From: Vespa crabro
Lineage: Eukaryota > Arthropoda > Insecta > Hymenoptera > Vespidae
Assembly: GCF_910589235.1 (NCBI RefSeq)
Contig: NC_060955.1
Coordinates: 10,684,837 to 10,748,836 of the forward strand
DNA length: 64,000 nt
Direction: 5' to 3'
Part shown: in pieces, positions 25,138 to 38,668 of the stretch
Numbering within the stretch: position 1 is the stretch's first letter
Layout: every line of letters begins with the position of its first letter
Made by a program: the position numbers and the translations under genes
Notes under the pieces: model-generated
The model's input: only the letters and a program-made list of their open reading frames with translations
The model's database searches: none
Told to the model about the DNA's origin: nothing

Positions 25138-27175
25138 CTGTTTAAACATAGCAAACACGTTATATTCTTGTTATATTCTTTATTCTGCATCGATAGAATA
25201 TAAAATCAATGAAATTGAACGAGATTTCAACTTTTCGTTTTTCGACGATACGCGTATATGAGCGAAAAATCGTATATACGATGCGAAACAATGTTAAAAC
25301 TTTGATTCCAATATAAAATAGATGTTTGATCTTATGAAATGCAATGTTCTGCATCGATTGGTAACATTTTTCAAACTGTGGCGCAAGTATTACAAAAGAT
25401 TTCACGAAATTAACTTCGCGTATAGCGAAATTCGCGTATGCCGATTACGTTTTTCGATAAAAATCATATGAAAACGCCTATTTAAACATAGTAAAAACGT
25501 TATATTCTTGTTATATTCTTTATTCTGCATCGATAGAATATAAAATCAATGAAAGTGAACAAGATTTCAACTTTTCGTTTTTCGACGATACGCGTATATG
25601 AGCGAAAAATCGTATATACGATGCGAAACAATGTTAAAACTTAGATTCCAATATAAAATAGATGTTTCATCTTATGAAATGCAATGTTCTGCATCGATTG
25701 GTAACATTTCTCAAACTGTGGCTCAAGTATTTCTAAAGATTTCACGAAATTAACTTCGCGTATAGCGAAATTCGCGTATGTCGATTAAGGTTTTCGATAA
25801 AAATCATATGAAAACGCCTATTTAAACATAGCAAACACGTTATATTCTTGTCATATTCTTTATTCTGCATCGATAGAATATAAAATCAATGAAATTGAAC
25901 GAGATTTCAACTTTTCGTTTTTCGACGATACGCGTATATGAGCGAAAAATCTCATATACGAGCGAAACAATGTTAAAACTTCGATTCCAATTTAAAATAG
26001 ATGTTTGATCTTATGAAATGCAATGTTCTGCATCGATTGGTAACATTTTTCAAACTGTGGCGCAACTATTACTAAAGATTTCACGAAATTAACTTCGCGT
26101 ATAGCGAAATTCGCGTATGTCGGTTAAGTTTTTCGATAAAAATCATATGAAAACGCCTATTTAATCATAGCAAACACGTTATATTCTTGTTATATGCTTT
26201 ATTCTGCATCGATAGAATATAAAGTCAATGAAATTGAACGAGATTTCAACTTTTCGTTTTTCGACGATACGCGTATATGAGCGAAAAATCGTATATGCGA
26301 TGCGAAACAATGTTAAAACTAAGATTCCAATATAAAATAGATGTTTGATCGTATGAAATGCAATGTTCTGCATCGATTGGTAACATTTTTCAAACTGTGG
26401 CTCAAGTATTTCTAAAGATTTCACGAAATTAACTTCGCGTATAGCGAAATTCGCGTATGTCGATTAAGTTTTTCGATAAAAATCATATGAAAACGCCTAT
26501 TTAAACATAGCAAACACGTTATATTCCTGTTATATTCTTTATTCTGCATCGATAGAATATAAAATCAATGAAATTGAACGAGATATCTACTTTTCGTTTT
26601 TCGACGATACGCGTATATGAGCGAAAAATCTCATATACGAACAAAACAATGTTTAAACTTCGATTCCAATATAAAATAGATGTTTGATCTTATGAAATGC
26701 AATGTTCTGCATCGATTGGTATCATTTTTCAAACTGTGGCTCAAGTATTACTAAAGATTTCACGAAATTAACTTCGCGTATAGCGAAATTCGCGTATGTC
26801 GATTAAGTTTTTCGATAAAAATAATATGAAAACGCCTATTTAAACATAGCAAACACGTTATATTCTTGTTATATTCTTTATTCTGCATCGATAGAATATA
26901 AAATCAATGAAATTGAACGAGATTTCGACTTTTCGTTTTTCGACGATACGCGTATATGAGCGAAAAATCGTATATACGATGCGAAACAATGTTAAAACTT
27001 TGATTCCAATATAAAATAGATGTTTGACCTTATGAAATGCAATGTTCTGCATCGATTGGTAACATTTTTCAAACTGTGGCGCAACTATTACTAAAGATTT
27101 CACGAAATTAACTTCGCGTATAGCGAAATTCGCGTATGCCGATTACGTTTTTCGATAAAAATCATATGAAAGCGC
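25138..27175. repeat. 2,038 bp HOR, second copy
   Basis: Repeats the order of 23,100-25,137 with few changes: gtgaacaag at 25,555, a private cgagcgaaac near 25,959 where the first copy has cgaacgaaac, then atttaatcatag, ttatatgcttt and attcctgtt in the same order. The last monomer (about 26,820-27,130) differs from its counterpart at about 24,780-25,090. A third partial copy follows at 27,133. Confidence 0.85.
25435..26113. repeat. G module 2
   Basis: Lies 2,038 bp after module 1 and shares its cgattaaggttttcg. It differs by cgagcgaaac in the class A half. Confidence 0.85.
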
Positions 27176-27811
27176 CTATTTAAACATAGTAAAAACGTTA
27201 TATTCTTGTTATATTCTTTATTCTGCATCGATAGAATATAAAATCAATGAAAGTGAACAAGATTTCAACTTTTCGTTTTTCGACGATACGCGTATATGAG
27301 CGAAAAATCGTATATACGATGCGAAACAATGTTAAAACTTAGATTCCAATATAAAATAGATGTTTCATCTTATGAAATGCAATGTTCTGCATCGATTGGT
27401 AACATTTCTCAAACTGTGGCTCAAGTATTTCTAAAGATTTCACGAAATTAACTTCGCGTATAGCGAAATTCGCGTATGTCGATTAAGTTTTTCGATAAAA
27501 ATCATATGAAAACGCCTATTTAAACATAGCAAACACGTTATATTCTTGTCATATTCTTTATTCTGCATCGATAGAACATAAAATCAATGAAATTGAACGA
27601 GATTTCAACTTTTCGTTTTTCGACGATACGCGTATATGAGCGAAAAATCTCATATACGAACGAAACAATGTTAAAACTTCGATTCCAATTTAAAATAGAT
27701 GTTTGATCTTATGAAATGCAATGTTCTGCATCGATTGGTAACATTTTTCAAACTGTGGCGCAACTATTACTAAAGATTTCACGAAATTAACTTCGCGTAT
27801 AGCGAAATTCG
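27133..27811. repeat. G module 3
   Basis: Has gaaagcgcc near 27,168 and gatagaacataaaatc near 27,573 as private changes, and the usual cgattaagttttt instead of the form in modules 1 and 2. Confidence 0.85.
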
Positions 27812-28151
27812 CGTATGTCGGTTAAGTTTTTCGATAAAAATCATATGAAAACGCCTATTTAATCATAGCAAACACGTTATATTCTTGTTATATTCTTTAT
27901 TCTGCATCGATAGAATATAAAATCATTGATATTGAACGAGATTTCAACTTTTCGTTTTTCGACGATACGCGTATATGAGCGAAAAATCGTATATACGATG
28001 CGAAACAATGTTAAAACTTTGATTCCAATATAAAATAGATGTTTGATCTTATGAAATGCAATGTTCTGCATCGATTGGTATCATTTTTCAAACTGTGGCT
28101 CAAGTATTACTAAAGATTTCACGAAATTAACTTCGCGTATAGCGAAATTCG

Positions 28152-28830
28152 CGTATGTCGATTAAGTTTTTCGATAAAAATCATATGAAAACGCCTATTT
28201 AAACATAGCAAACACGTTATATTCTTGTTTTATTCTTTATTCTGCATCGATAGAATATAAAATCAATGAAATTGAACGAGATTTCAACTTTTCGTTTTTC
28301 GACGATACGCGTATATGAGCGAAAAATCGTATATACGATGCGAAACAATGTTAAAACTTTGATTCCAATATAAAATAGATGTTTGATCTTATGAAATGCA
28401 ATGTTCTGAATTGATTGGTAACATTTTTCAAACTGTGGCGCAAGTATTACTAAAGATTTCACGAAATTAACTTCGCGTATAGCGAAATTCGCGTATGTCG
28501 ATTAAGTTTTTCGATAAAAATCATATGAAAACGCCTATTTAAACATAGCAAACACGTTATATTCTAGTTATATTCTTTATTCTGCATCGATAGAATATAA
28601 AATCAATGAAATTGAACGAGATATCTACTTTTCGTTTTTCGACGATACGCGTATATGAGCGAAAAATCTCATATACGATCAAAACAATGTTAAAACTTCG
28701 ATTCCAATATAAAATAGATGTTTGATCTTATGAAATGCAATGTTCTGCATCGATTGGTATCATTTTTCAAACTGTGGCTCAAGTATTACTAAAGATTTCA
28801 CGAAATTAACTTCGCGTATAGCGAAATTCG
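28152..28830. repeat. 679 bp dimer HOR, first copy
   Basis: One class B plus one class A monomer (340 + 339). The class B half has tgttttattc and an unusual tgaattgattgg; the class A half has tattctagttat and cgatcaaaac. The same pair follows immediately. Confidence 0.85.
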
Positions 28831-29509
28831 CGTATGTCGATTAAGTTTTTCGATAAAAATCATATGAAAACGCCTATTTAAACATAGCAAACACGTTATA
28901 TTCTTGTTTTATTCTTTATTCTGCATCGATAGAATATAAAATCAATGAAATTGAACGAGATTTCAACTTTTCGTTTTTCGACGATACGCGTATATGAGCG
29001 AAAAATCGTATATACGATGCGAAACAATGTTAAAACTTTGATTCCAATATAAAATAGATGTTTGATCTTATGAAATGCAATGTTCTGAATTGATTGGTAA
29101 CATTTTTCAAACTGTGGCGCAAGTATTACTAAAGATTTCACGAAATTAACTTCGCGTATAGCGAAATTCGCGTATGTCGATTAAGTTTTTCGATAAAAAT
29201 CATATGAAAACGCCTATTTAAACATAGCAAACACGTTATATTCTAGTTATATTCTTTATTCTGCATCGATAGAATATAAAATCAATGAAATTGAACGAGA
29301 TATCTACTTTTCGTTTTTCGACGATACGCGTATATGAGCGAAAAATCTCATATACGAACAAAACAATGTTAAAACTTAGATTCCAATATAAAATAGATGT
29401 TTGATCTTAAGAAATGCAATGTTCTGCATCGATTGGTATCATTTCTCAAACTGTGGCTCAAGTATTACTAAAGATTTCACGAAATTAACTTCGCGTATAG
29501 CGAAATTCG
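28831..29509. repeat. 679 bp dimer HOR, second copy
   Basis: Repeats the pair at 28,152-28,830 with the same tgttttattc, tgaattgattgg and tattctagttat markers. From about 29,377 the right part of the class A half switches to another type (cttagattcc, cttaagaaatgc, catttctc), so the second copy ends in a recombined monomer. Confidence 0.8.
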
Positions 29510-29849
29510 CGTATGTCGATTAAGTTTTTCGATAAAAATCATATGAAAACGCCTATTTAAACATAGCAAAGACGTTATATTCTTGTTATATTCTTTATTC
29601 TGCATCGATAGAATATAAAATCAATGAAATTGAACGAGATTTCGACTTTTCGTTTTTCGACGATACGCGTATATGAGCGAAAAATCGTATATACGATGCG
29701 AAACAATGTTAAAACTTTGATTCCAATATAAAATAGATGTTTGACCTTATGAAATGCAATGTTCTGCATCGATTGGTAACATTTTTCAAACTGTGGCGCA
29801 ACTATTACTAAAGATTTCACGAAATTAACTTCGCGTATAGCGAAATTCG

Positions 29850-30189
29850 CGTATGCCGATTACGTTTTTCGATAAAAATCATATGAAAACGCCTATTTAA
29901 ACATAGTAAAAACGTTATATTCTTGTTATATTCTTTATTCTGCATCGATAGAATATAAAATCAATGAAAGTGAACAAGATTTCAACTTTTCGTTTTTCGA
30001 CGATACGCGTATATGAGCGAAAAATCGTATATACGATGCGAAACAATGTTAAAACTTAGATTCCAATATAAAATAGATGTTTCATCTTATGAAATGCAAT
30101 GTTCTGCATCGATTGGTAACATTTCTCAAACTGTGGCTCAAGTATTTCTAAAGATTTCACGAAATTAACTTCGCGTATAGCGAAATTCG
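29850..30189. repeat. G half-module (first monomer only)
   Basis: Carries gtgaacaag at 29,970 and gtttcatctt, but the next monomer is an ordinary class B copy, not the class A partner. A crossover has separated the pair. Confidence 0.8.
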
Positions 30190-30529
30190 CGTATGACGAT
30201 TAAGTTTTTCGATAAAAATCATATGAAAGCGACTATTTAAACATAGCAAAGACGTTATATTCTTGTTATATTCTTTATTCTGCATCGATAGAATATAAAA
30301 TCCATGAAATTGAACGAGATTTCAACTTTTCGTTTTTCGACGGTACGCGTATATGAGCGAAAAATCGTATATACGATGCGAAACAATGTTAAAACTTTGA
30401 TTCCAATATAAAATAGATGTTTGATCTTATGAAATGCAATGTTCTGCATCGATTGGTAACATTTTTCAAACTGTGGCGCAACTATTACTAAAGATTTCAC
30501 GAAATTAACTTCGCGTATAGCGAAATTCG

Positions 30530-31207
30530 CGTATGCCGATTACGTTTTTCGATAAAAATCATATGAAAACGCCTATTTAAACATAGTAAAAACGTTATAT
30601 TCTTGTTATATTCTTTATTCTGCATCGATAGAATATAAAATCAATGAAAGTGAACAAGATTTCAACTTTTCGTTTTTCGACGATACGCGTATATGAGCGA
30701 AAAATCGTATATACGATGCGAAACAATGTTAAAACTTAGATTCCAATATAAAATAGATGTTTCATCTTATGAAATGCAATGTTCTGCATCGATTGGTAAC
30801 ATTTCTCAAACTGTGGCTCAAGTATTTCTAAAGATTTCACGAAATTAACTTCGCGTATAGCGAAATTCGCGTATGTCGATAAGTTTTTCGATAAAAATCA
30901 TATGAAAACGCCTATTTAAACATAGCAAACACGTTATATTCTTGTCATATTCTTTATTCTGCATCGATAGAATATAAAATCAATGAAATTGAACGAGATT
31001 TCAACTTTTCGTTTTTCGACGATACGCGTATATGAGCGAAAAATCTCATATACGAACGAAACAATGTTAAAACTTCGATTCCAATTTAAAATAGATGTTT
31101 GATCTTATGAAATGCAATGTTCTGCATCGATTGGTAACATTTTTCAAACTGTGGCGCAACTATTACTAAAGATTTCACGAAATTAACTTCGCGTATAGCG
31201 AAATTCG
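30530..31207. repeat. G module 4
   Basis: Has gtgaacaag at 30,650. It is one base shorter than other G modules because the second monomer reads gtcgataag where others read gtcgattaag. Confidence 0.85.
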
Positions 31208-33586
31208 CGTATGTCGGTTAAGTTTTTCGATAAAAATCATATGAAAGCGACTATTTAAACATAGCAAACACGTTATATTCTTGTTATATTCTTTATTCTG
31301 CATCGATAGAATATAAAATCAATGAAATTGAACGAGATTTCAACTTTTCGTTTTTCGACGAAACGCGTATATGAGCGAAAAATCGTATATACGATGCGAA
31401 ACAATGTTAAAACTTAGATTCCAATATAAAATAGATGTTTGATCTTATGAAATGCAATGTTCTGCATCGATTGGTAACATTTCTCAAACTGTGGCTCAAG
31501 TATTACTAAAGATTTCACGAAATTAACTTCGCGTATAGCGAAATTCGCGTATGTCGATTAAGTTTTTCGATAAAAATCATATGAAAACGCCTATTTAAAC
31601 ATAGCAAACACGTTATATTCTTGTCATATTCTTTATTCTGCATCGATAGAATATAAAATCAATGAAATTGAACGAGATTTCAACTTTTCGTTTTTCGACG
31701 AAACGCGTATATGAGCGAAAAATCGTATATACGATGCGAAACAATGTTAAAACTTTGTTTCCAATATAAAATAGATATTTGATCTTATGAAATGCAATGT
31801 TCTGAATCGATTGGTAACATTTTTCAAACTGTGGCGCAAGTATTACTAAAGATTTCACGAAATTAACTTCGCGTATAGCGAAATTCGCGTATGTCGATTA
31901 AGTTTTTCGATAAAAATCATATGAAAACGCCTATTTAAACATAGCAAACACGTTATATTCTTGTTATATTCTTTATTCTGCATCGATAGAATATAAAATC
32001 AATGAAATTGAACGAGATTTCAACTTTTCCTTTTTCGACGATACGCGTATATGAGCGAAAAATCGTATATACGATGCGAAACAATGTTAAAACTTTGATT
32101 CCAATATAAAATAGATGTTTGATCTTATGAAATGCAATGTTCTGCATCGATTGGTATCATTTTTCAAACTGTGGCGCAACTATTACTAAAGATTTCACGA
32201 AATTAACTTCGCGTATAGCGAAATTCGCGTATGTCGGTTAAGTTTTTCGATAAAAATCATATGAAAGCGACTATTTAAACATAGCAAACACGTTATATTC
32301 TTGTTATATTCTTTATTCTGCATCGATAGAATATAAAATCAATGAAATTGAACGAGATTTCAACTTTTCGTTTTTCGACGAAACGCGTATATGAGCGAAA
32401 AATCGTATATACGATGCGAAACAATGTTAAAACTTTGATTCCAATATAAAATAGATGTTTGATCTTATGAAATGCAATGTTCTGAATCGATTGGTAACAT
32501 TTTTCAAACTGTGGCGCAAGTATTACTAAAGATTTCACGAAATTAACTTCGCGTATAGCGAAATTCGCGTATGTCGATTAAGTTTTTCGATAATAATCAT
32601 ATGAAAACGCCTATTTAAACATAGCAAACACGTTATATTCTTGTTATATTCTTTATTCTGCATCGATAGAATATAAAATCAATGAAATTGAACGAGATAT
32701 CTACTTTTCGTTTTTCGACGATACGCGTATATGAGCGAAAAATCTCATATACGAACAAAACAATGTTAAAACTTCGATTCCAATATAAAATAGATGTTTG
32801 ATCTTATGAAATGCAATGTTCTGCATCGATTGGTATCATTTTTCAAACTGTGGCTCAAGTATTACTAAAGATTTCACGAAATTAACTTCGCGTATAGCGA
32901 AATTCGCGTATGTCGATTAAGTTTTTCGATAAAAATAATATGAAAACGCCTATTTAAACGTAGCAAACACTTTATATTCTTGTTATATTCTTTATTCTGC
33001 ATCGATAGAATATAAAATCAATGAAATTGAACGAGATTTCAACTTTTCGTTTTTCGACGATACGCGTATATGAGCGAAAAATCGTATATACGATGCGAAA
33101 CAATGTTAAAACTTTGATTCCAATATAAAATAGATGTTTGATCTTATGAAATGCAATGTTCTGCATCGATTGGTATCATTTTTCAAACTGTGGCTCAAGT
33201 ATTACTAAAGATTTCACGAAATTAACTTCGCGTATAGCGAAATTCGCGTATGTCGATTAAGTTTTTCGATAAAAATAATATGAAAACGCCTATTTAAACA
33301 TAGCAAACACGTTATATTCTTGTTATATTCTTTATTCTGCATCGATAGAATATAAAATCAATGAAATTGAACGAGATTTCAACTTTTCGTTTTTCGACGA
33401 TACGCGTATATGAGCGAAAAATCGTATATACGATGCGAAACAATGTTAAAACTTTGATTCCAATATAAAATAGATGTTTGATATTATGAAATGCAATGTT
33501 CTGCATCGATTGGTAACATTTTTCAAACTGTGGCGCAAGTATTACAAAAGATTTCACGAAATTAACTTCGCGTATAGCGAAATTCG

Positions 33587-34265
33587 CGTATGCCGATTAC
33601 GTTTTTCGATAAAAATCATATGAAAACGCCTATTTAAACATAGTAAAAACGTTATATTCTTGTTATATTCTTTATTCTGCATCGATAGAATATAAAATCA
33701 ATGAAAGTGAACAAGATTTCAACTTTTCGTTTTTCGACGATACGCGTATATGAGCGAAAAATCGTATATACGATGCGAAACAATGTTAAAACTTAGATTC
33801 CAATATAAAATAGATGTTTCATCTTATGAAATGCAATGTTCTGCATCGATTGGTAACATTTCTCAAACTGTGGCTCAAGTATTTCTAAAGATTTCACGAA
33901 ATTAACTTCGCGTATAGCGAAATTCGCGTATGTCGATTAAGTTTTTCGATAAAAATCATATGAAAACGCCTATTTAAACATAGCAAACACGTTATATTCT
34001 TGTCATATTCTTTATTCTGCATCGATAGAATATAAAATCAATGAAATTGAACGAGATTTCAACTTTTCGTTTTTCGACGATACGCGTATATGAGCGAAAA
34101 ATCTCATATACGAACGAAACAATGTTAAAACTTCGATTCCAATTTAAAATAGATGTTTGATCTTATGAAATGCAATGTTCTGCATCGATTGGTAACATTT
34201 TTCAAACTGTGGCGCAACTATTACTAAAGATTTCACGAAATTAACTTCGCGTATAGCGAAATTCG
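33587..34265. repeat. G module 5
   Basis: Last G module, with gtgaacaag at 33,707. It is followed at once by the twin monomers at 34,266-34,945. Confidence 0.85.
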
Positions 34266-34945
34266 CGTATGTCGGTTAAGTTTTTCGATAAAAATCATAT
34301 GAAAACGCCCATTTAAACATAGCAAACACGTTATATTCTTGTCATATTCTTTATTCTGCATCGATAGAATATAAAATCAATGAAATTGAACGAGATTTCA
34401 ACTTTTCGTTTTTCGACGAAACGCGTATATGAGCGAAAAATCGTATATACGATGCGAAACAATGTTAAAACTTTGATTCCAATATAAAATAGATGTTTGA
34501 TCTTATGAAATGCAATGTTCTGAATCGATTGGTAACATTTTTCAAACTGTGGCGCAACTATTACTAAAGATTTCACGAAATTAACTTCGCGTATAGCGAA
34601 ATTCGCGTATGTCGGTTAAGTTTTTCGATAAAAATCATATGAAAACGCCCATTTAAACATAGCAAACACGTTATATTCTTGTCATATTCTTTATTCTGCA
34701 TCGATAGAATATAAAATCAATGAAATTGAACGAGATTTCAACTTTTCGTTTTTCGACGAAACGCGTATATGAGCGAAAAATCGTATATACGATGCGAAAC
34801 AATGTTAAAACTTTGATTCCAATATAAAATAGATGTTTGATCTTATGAAATGCAATGTTCTGAATCGATTGGTAACATTTTTCAAACTGTGGCGCAAGTA
34901 TTACTAAAGATTTCACGAAATTAACTTCGCGTATAGCGAAATTCG
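34266..34945. repeat. Twin 340 bp monomers, recent local duplication
   Basis: Two adjacent monomers (34,266-34,605 and 34,606-34,945) share the rare gaaaacgcccattt and the tgtcatattc and gacgaaacg variants. They differ by at least a gcaactattac/gcaagtattac change near 34,555/34,895. The shared rare marker suggests a one-monomer duplication by unequal exchange. Confidence 0.8.
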
Positions 34946-36624
34946 CGTATGTCGATTAAGTTTTTCGATAAAAATCATATGAAAACGCCTATTTAAACAT
35001 AGCAAACACGTTATATTCTTGTTATATTCTTTATTCTGCATCGATAGAATATAAAATCAATGAAATTGAACGAGATATCTACTTTTCGTTTTTCGACGAT
35101 ACGCGTATATGAGCGAAAAATCTCATATACGAACAAAACAATGTTAAATCTTCGATTCCAATATAAAATAGATGTTTGATCTTATGAAATGCAATGTTCT
35201 GCATCGATTGGTATCATTTTTCAAACTGTGGCTCAAGTATTACTAAAGATTTCACGAAATTAACTTCGCGTATAGCGAAATTCGCGTATGTCGATTAAGT
35301 TTTTCGATAAAAATAATATGAAAACGCCTATTTAAACATAGCAAACACGTTATATTCTTGTCATATTCTTTATTCTGCATCGATAGAATATAAAATCAAT
35401 GAAATTGAACGAGATTTCAACTTTTCGTTTTTCGACGATACGCGTATATGAGCGAAAAATCGTATATACGATGCGAAACAATGTTAAAACTTTGATTCCA
35501 ATATAAAATAGATGTTTGATCTTATGAAATGCAATGTTCTGCATCGATTGGTAACATTTTTCAAACTGTGGCGCAACTATTACTAAAGATTTCACGAAAT
35601 TAACTTCGCGTATAGCGAAATTCGCGTATGTCGGTTAAGTTTTTCGATAAAAATCATATGAAAACGCCTATTTAATCATAGCAAACACGTTATATTCTTG
35701 TCATATTCTTTATTCTGCATCGATAGAATATAAAATCAATGAAATTGAACGAGATTTCAACTTTTCGTTTTTCGACGAAACGCGTATATGAGCGAAAAAT
35801 CGTATATACGATGCGAAACAATGTTAAAACTTTGATTCCAATATAAAATAGATGTTTGATCTTATGAAATGCAATGTTCTGAATCGATTGGTAACATTTT
35901 TCAAACTGTGGCGCAAGTATTACTAAAGATTTCACGAAATTAACTTCGCGTATAGCGAAATTCGCGTATGTCGATTAAGTTTTTCGATAAAAATCATATG
36001 AAAACGCCTATTTAAACATAGCAAACACGTTATATTCTTGTTATATTCTTTATTCTGCATCGATAGAATATAAAATCAATGAAATTGAACGAGATTTCAA
36101 CTTTTCGTTTTCGACGATACGCGTATATGAGCGAAAAAATCGTATATGCGATGCGAAACAATGTTAAAACTTAGATTCCAATATAAAATAGATGTTTGAT
36201 CTTATGAAATGCAATGTTCTGCATCGATTGGTAACATTTCTCAAACTGTGGCTCAAGTATTACTAAAGATTTCACGAAATTAACTTCGCGTATAGCGAAA
36301 TTCGCGTATGTCGATTAAGTTTTTCGATAAAAATCATATGAAAGCGACTATTTAAACATAGCAAACACGTTATATTCTTGTTATATTCTTTATTCTGCAT
36401 CGATAGAATATAAAATCAATGAAATTGAACGAGATTTCAACTTTTCGTTTTTCGACGAAACCCGTATATGAGCGAAAAATCGTATATACGATGCGAAACA
36501 ATGTTAAAACTTAGATTCCAATATAAAATAGATGTTTGATCTTATGAAATGCAATGTTCTGCATCGATTGGTAACATTTCTCAAACTGTGGCTCAAGTAT
36601 TACTAAAGATTTCACGAAATTAAC

Positions 36625-36633
36625 TTCGCGTAT
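36625..36633. repeat. 16 bp deletion junction, copy 4
   Basis: Here the junction is followed by gtcgattaag and preceded by a cttag / catttctc monomer, a different background from the gccgattacg group. Confidence 0.9.
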
Positions 36634-37648
36634 GTCGATTAAGTTTTTCGATAAAAATCATATGAAAACGCCTATTTAAACATAGCAAACACGTTATATT
36701 CTTGTCATATTCTTTATTCTGCATCGATAGAATATAAAATCAATGAAATTGAACGAGATTTCAACTTTTCGTTTTTCGACGAAACGCGTATATGAGCGAA
36801 AAATCGTATATACGATGCGAAACAATGTTAAAACTTTGATTCCAATATAAAATAGATGTTTGATCTTATGAAATGCAATGTTCTACATCGATTGGTAACA
36901 TTTTTCAAACTGTGGCGCAAGTATTACAAAAGATTTCACGAATTTAACTTCGCGTATAGCGAAATTCGCGTATGTCGATTAAGTTTTTCGATAAAAATCA
37001 TATGAAAACGCCTATTTAAACATAGCAAACACGTTATATTCTTGTTATATTCTTTATTCTGCATCGATAGAATATAAAATCAATGAAATTGAACGAGATT
37101 TCAACTTTTCGTTTTTCGACGAAACGCGTATATGAACGAAAAATCGTATATACGATGCGAAACAATGTTAAAATTTTGATTCCAATATAAAATAGATGTT
37201 TGATCTTATGAAATGCAATGTTCTGCATCGATTGGTAACATTTTTCAAACTGTGGCGCAAGTATTACAAAAGATTTCACGAATTTAACTTCGCGTATAGC
37301 GAAATTCGCGTATGTCGATTAAGTTTTTCGATAAAAATCATATGAAAACGCCTATTTAAACATAGCAAACAGGTTATATTCTTGTTATATTCTTTATTCT
37401 GCATCGATAGAATATAAAATCAATGAAATTGAACGAGATTTCAACTTTTCGTTTTTCGACGATACGCGTATATGAGCGAAAAATCGTTTATACGATGCGA
37501 AACAATGTTAAAACTTTGATTCCAATATAAAATAGATGTTTGATCTTATGAAATGCAATGTTCTGCATCGATTGGTATCATTTTTCAAACTGTGGCTCAA
37601 GTATTACTAAAGATTTCACGAAATTAACTTCGCGTATAGCGAAATTCG

Positions 37649-38668
37649 CGTATGCCGATTACGTTTTTCGATAAAAATCATATGAAAACGCCTATTTAAA
37701 CATAGAAAAAACGTTATCTTCTTGTTATATTCTTTATTCTGCATCGATAGAATATAAAATCAATGAAATTGAACGAGATTTCAACTTTTCCTTTTTCGAC
37801 GATACGCGTATATGAGCGAAAAATCGTATGTACGATGCGAAACAATGTTAAAACTTTGATTCCAATATAATATAGATGTTTGATCTTATGAAATGCAATG
37901 TTCTGCATCGATTGGTATAATTTTTCAAACTGTGGCTCAAGTATTACTAAAGATTTCACGAAATTAACTTCGCGTATAGCGAAATTCGCGTATGCCGATT
38001 AAGTTTTTCGATAAAAATCATATGAAAACGCCTATTTAAACATAGTAAAAACGTTATCTTCTTGTTATATTCTTTATTCTGCATCGATAGAATATAAAAT
38101 CAATGAAATTGAACGAGATTTCAACTTTTCGTTTTTCGACGATACGCGTATATGAGCGAAAAATCGTATATACGATGCGAAACAATGTTAAAATTTTGAT
38201 TCCAATATAAAATAGATGTTTGATCTTATGAAATGCAATGTTCTGCATCGATTGGTAACATTTTTCAAACTGTGGCGCAAGTATTACAAAAGATTTCACG
38301 AATTTAACTTCGCGTATAGCGAAATTCGCGTATGTCGATTAAGTTTTTCGATAAAAATCATATGAAAACGCCTATTTAAACATAGCAAACACGTTATATT
38401 CTTGTTATATTCTTTATTCTGCATCGATAGAATATAAAATCAATGAAATTGAACGAGATTTCAACTTTTCGTTTTTCGACGAAACGCGTATATGAGCGAA
38501 AAATCGTATATACGATGCGAAACAATGTTAAAACTTTGATTCCAATATAAAAAAGATGTTTGATCATATGAAATGCAATGTTCTGAATCGATTGGTAACA
38601 TTTTTCAAACTGTGTCGCAAGTATTACTAAAGATTTCACGAAATTAACTTCGCGTATAGCGAAATTCG
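37649..38668. repeat. T module 3
   Basis: First T module of the right-hand domain. Private changes are atgtacgatg near 37,829 and, in the third monomer, aaaaaagatg and gatcatatg near 38,550-38,570. The second monomer has taaaattttg, shared with module 5. Confidence 0.85.

Larger units (their letters stand above)
29510..36020. repeat. Irregular mosaic of monomers and short duplications
   Basis: No single long period fits. The segment holds one G half-module and two G modules, repeated gaaagcgactatt monomers (near 30,226, 31,244 and 32,264), two successive monomers with aataatatg (near 32,935 and 33,275), and a 340 bp twin at 34,266-34,945. Single-base losses include cgataag near 30,878. Every part is still the same satellite; I see no other sequence. 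Confidence 0.8.
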
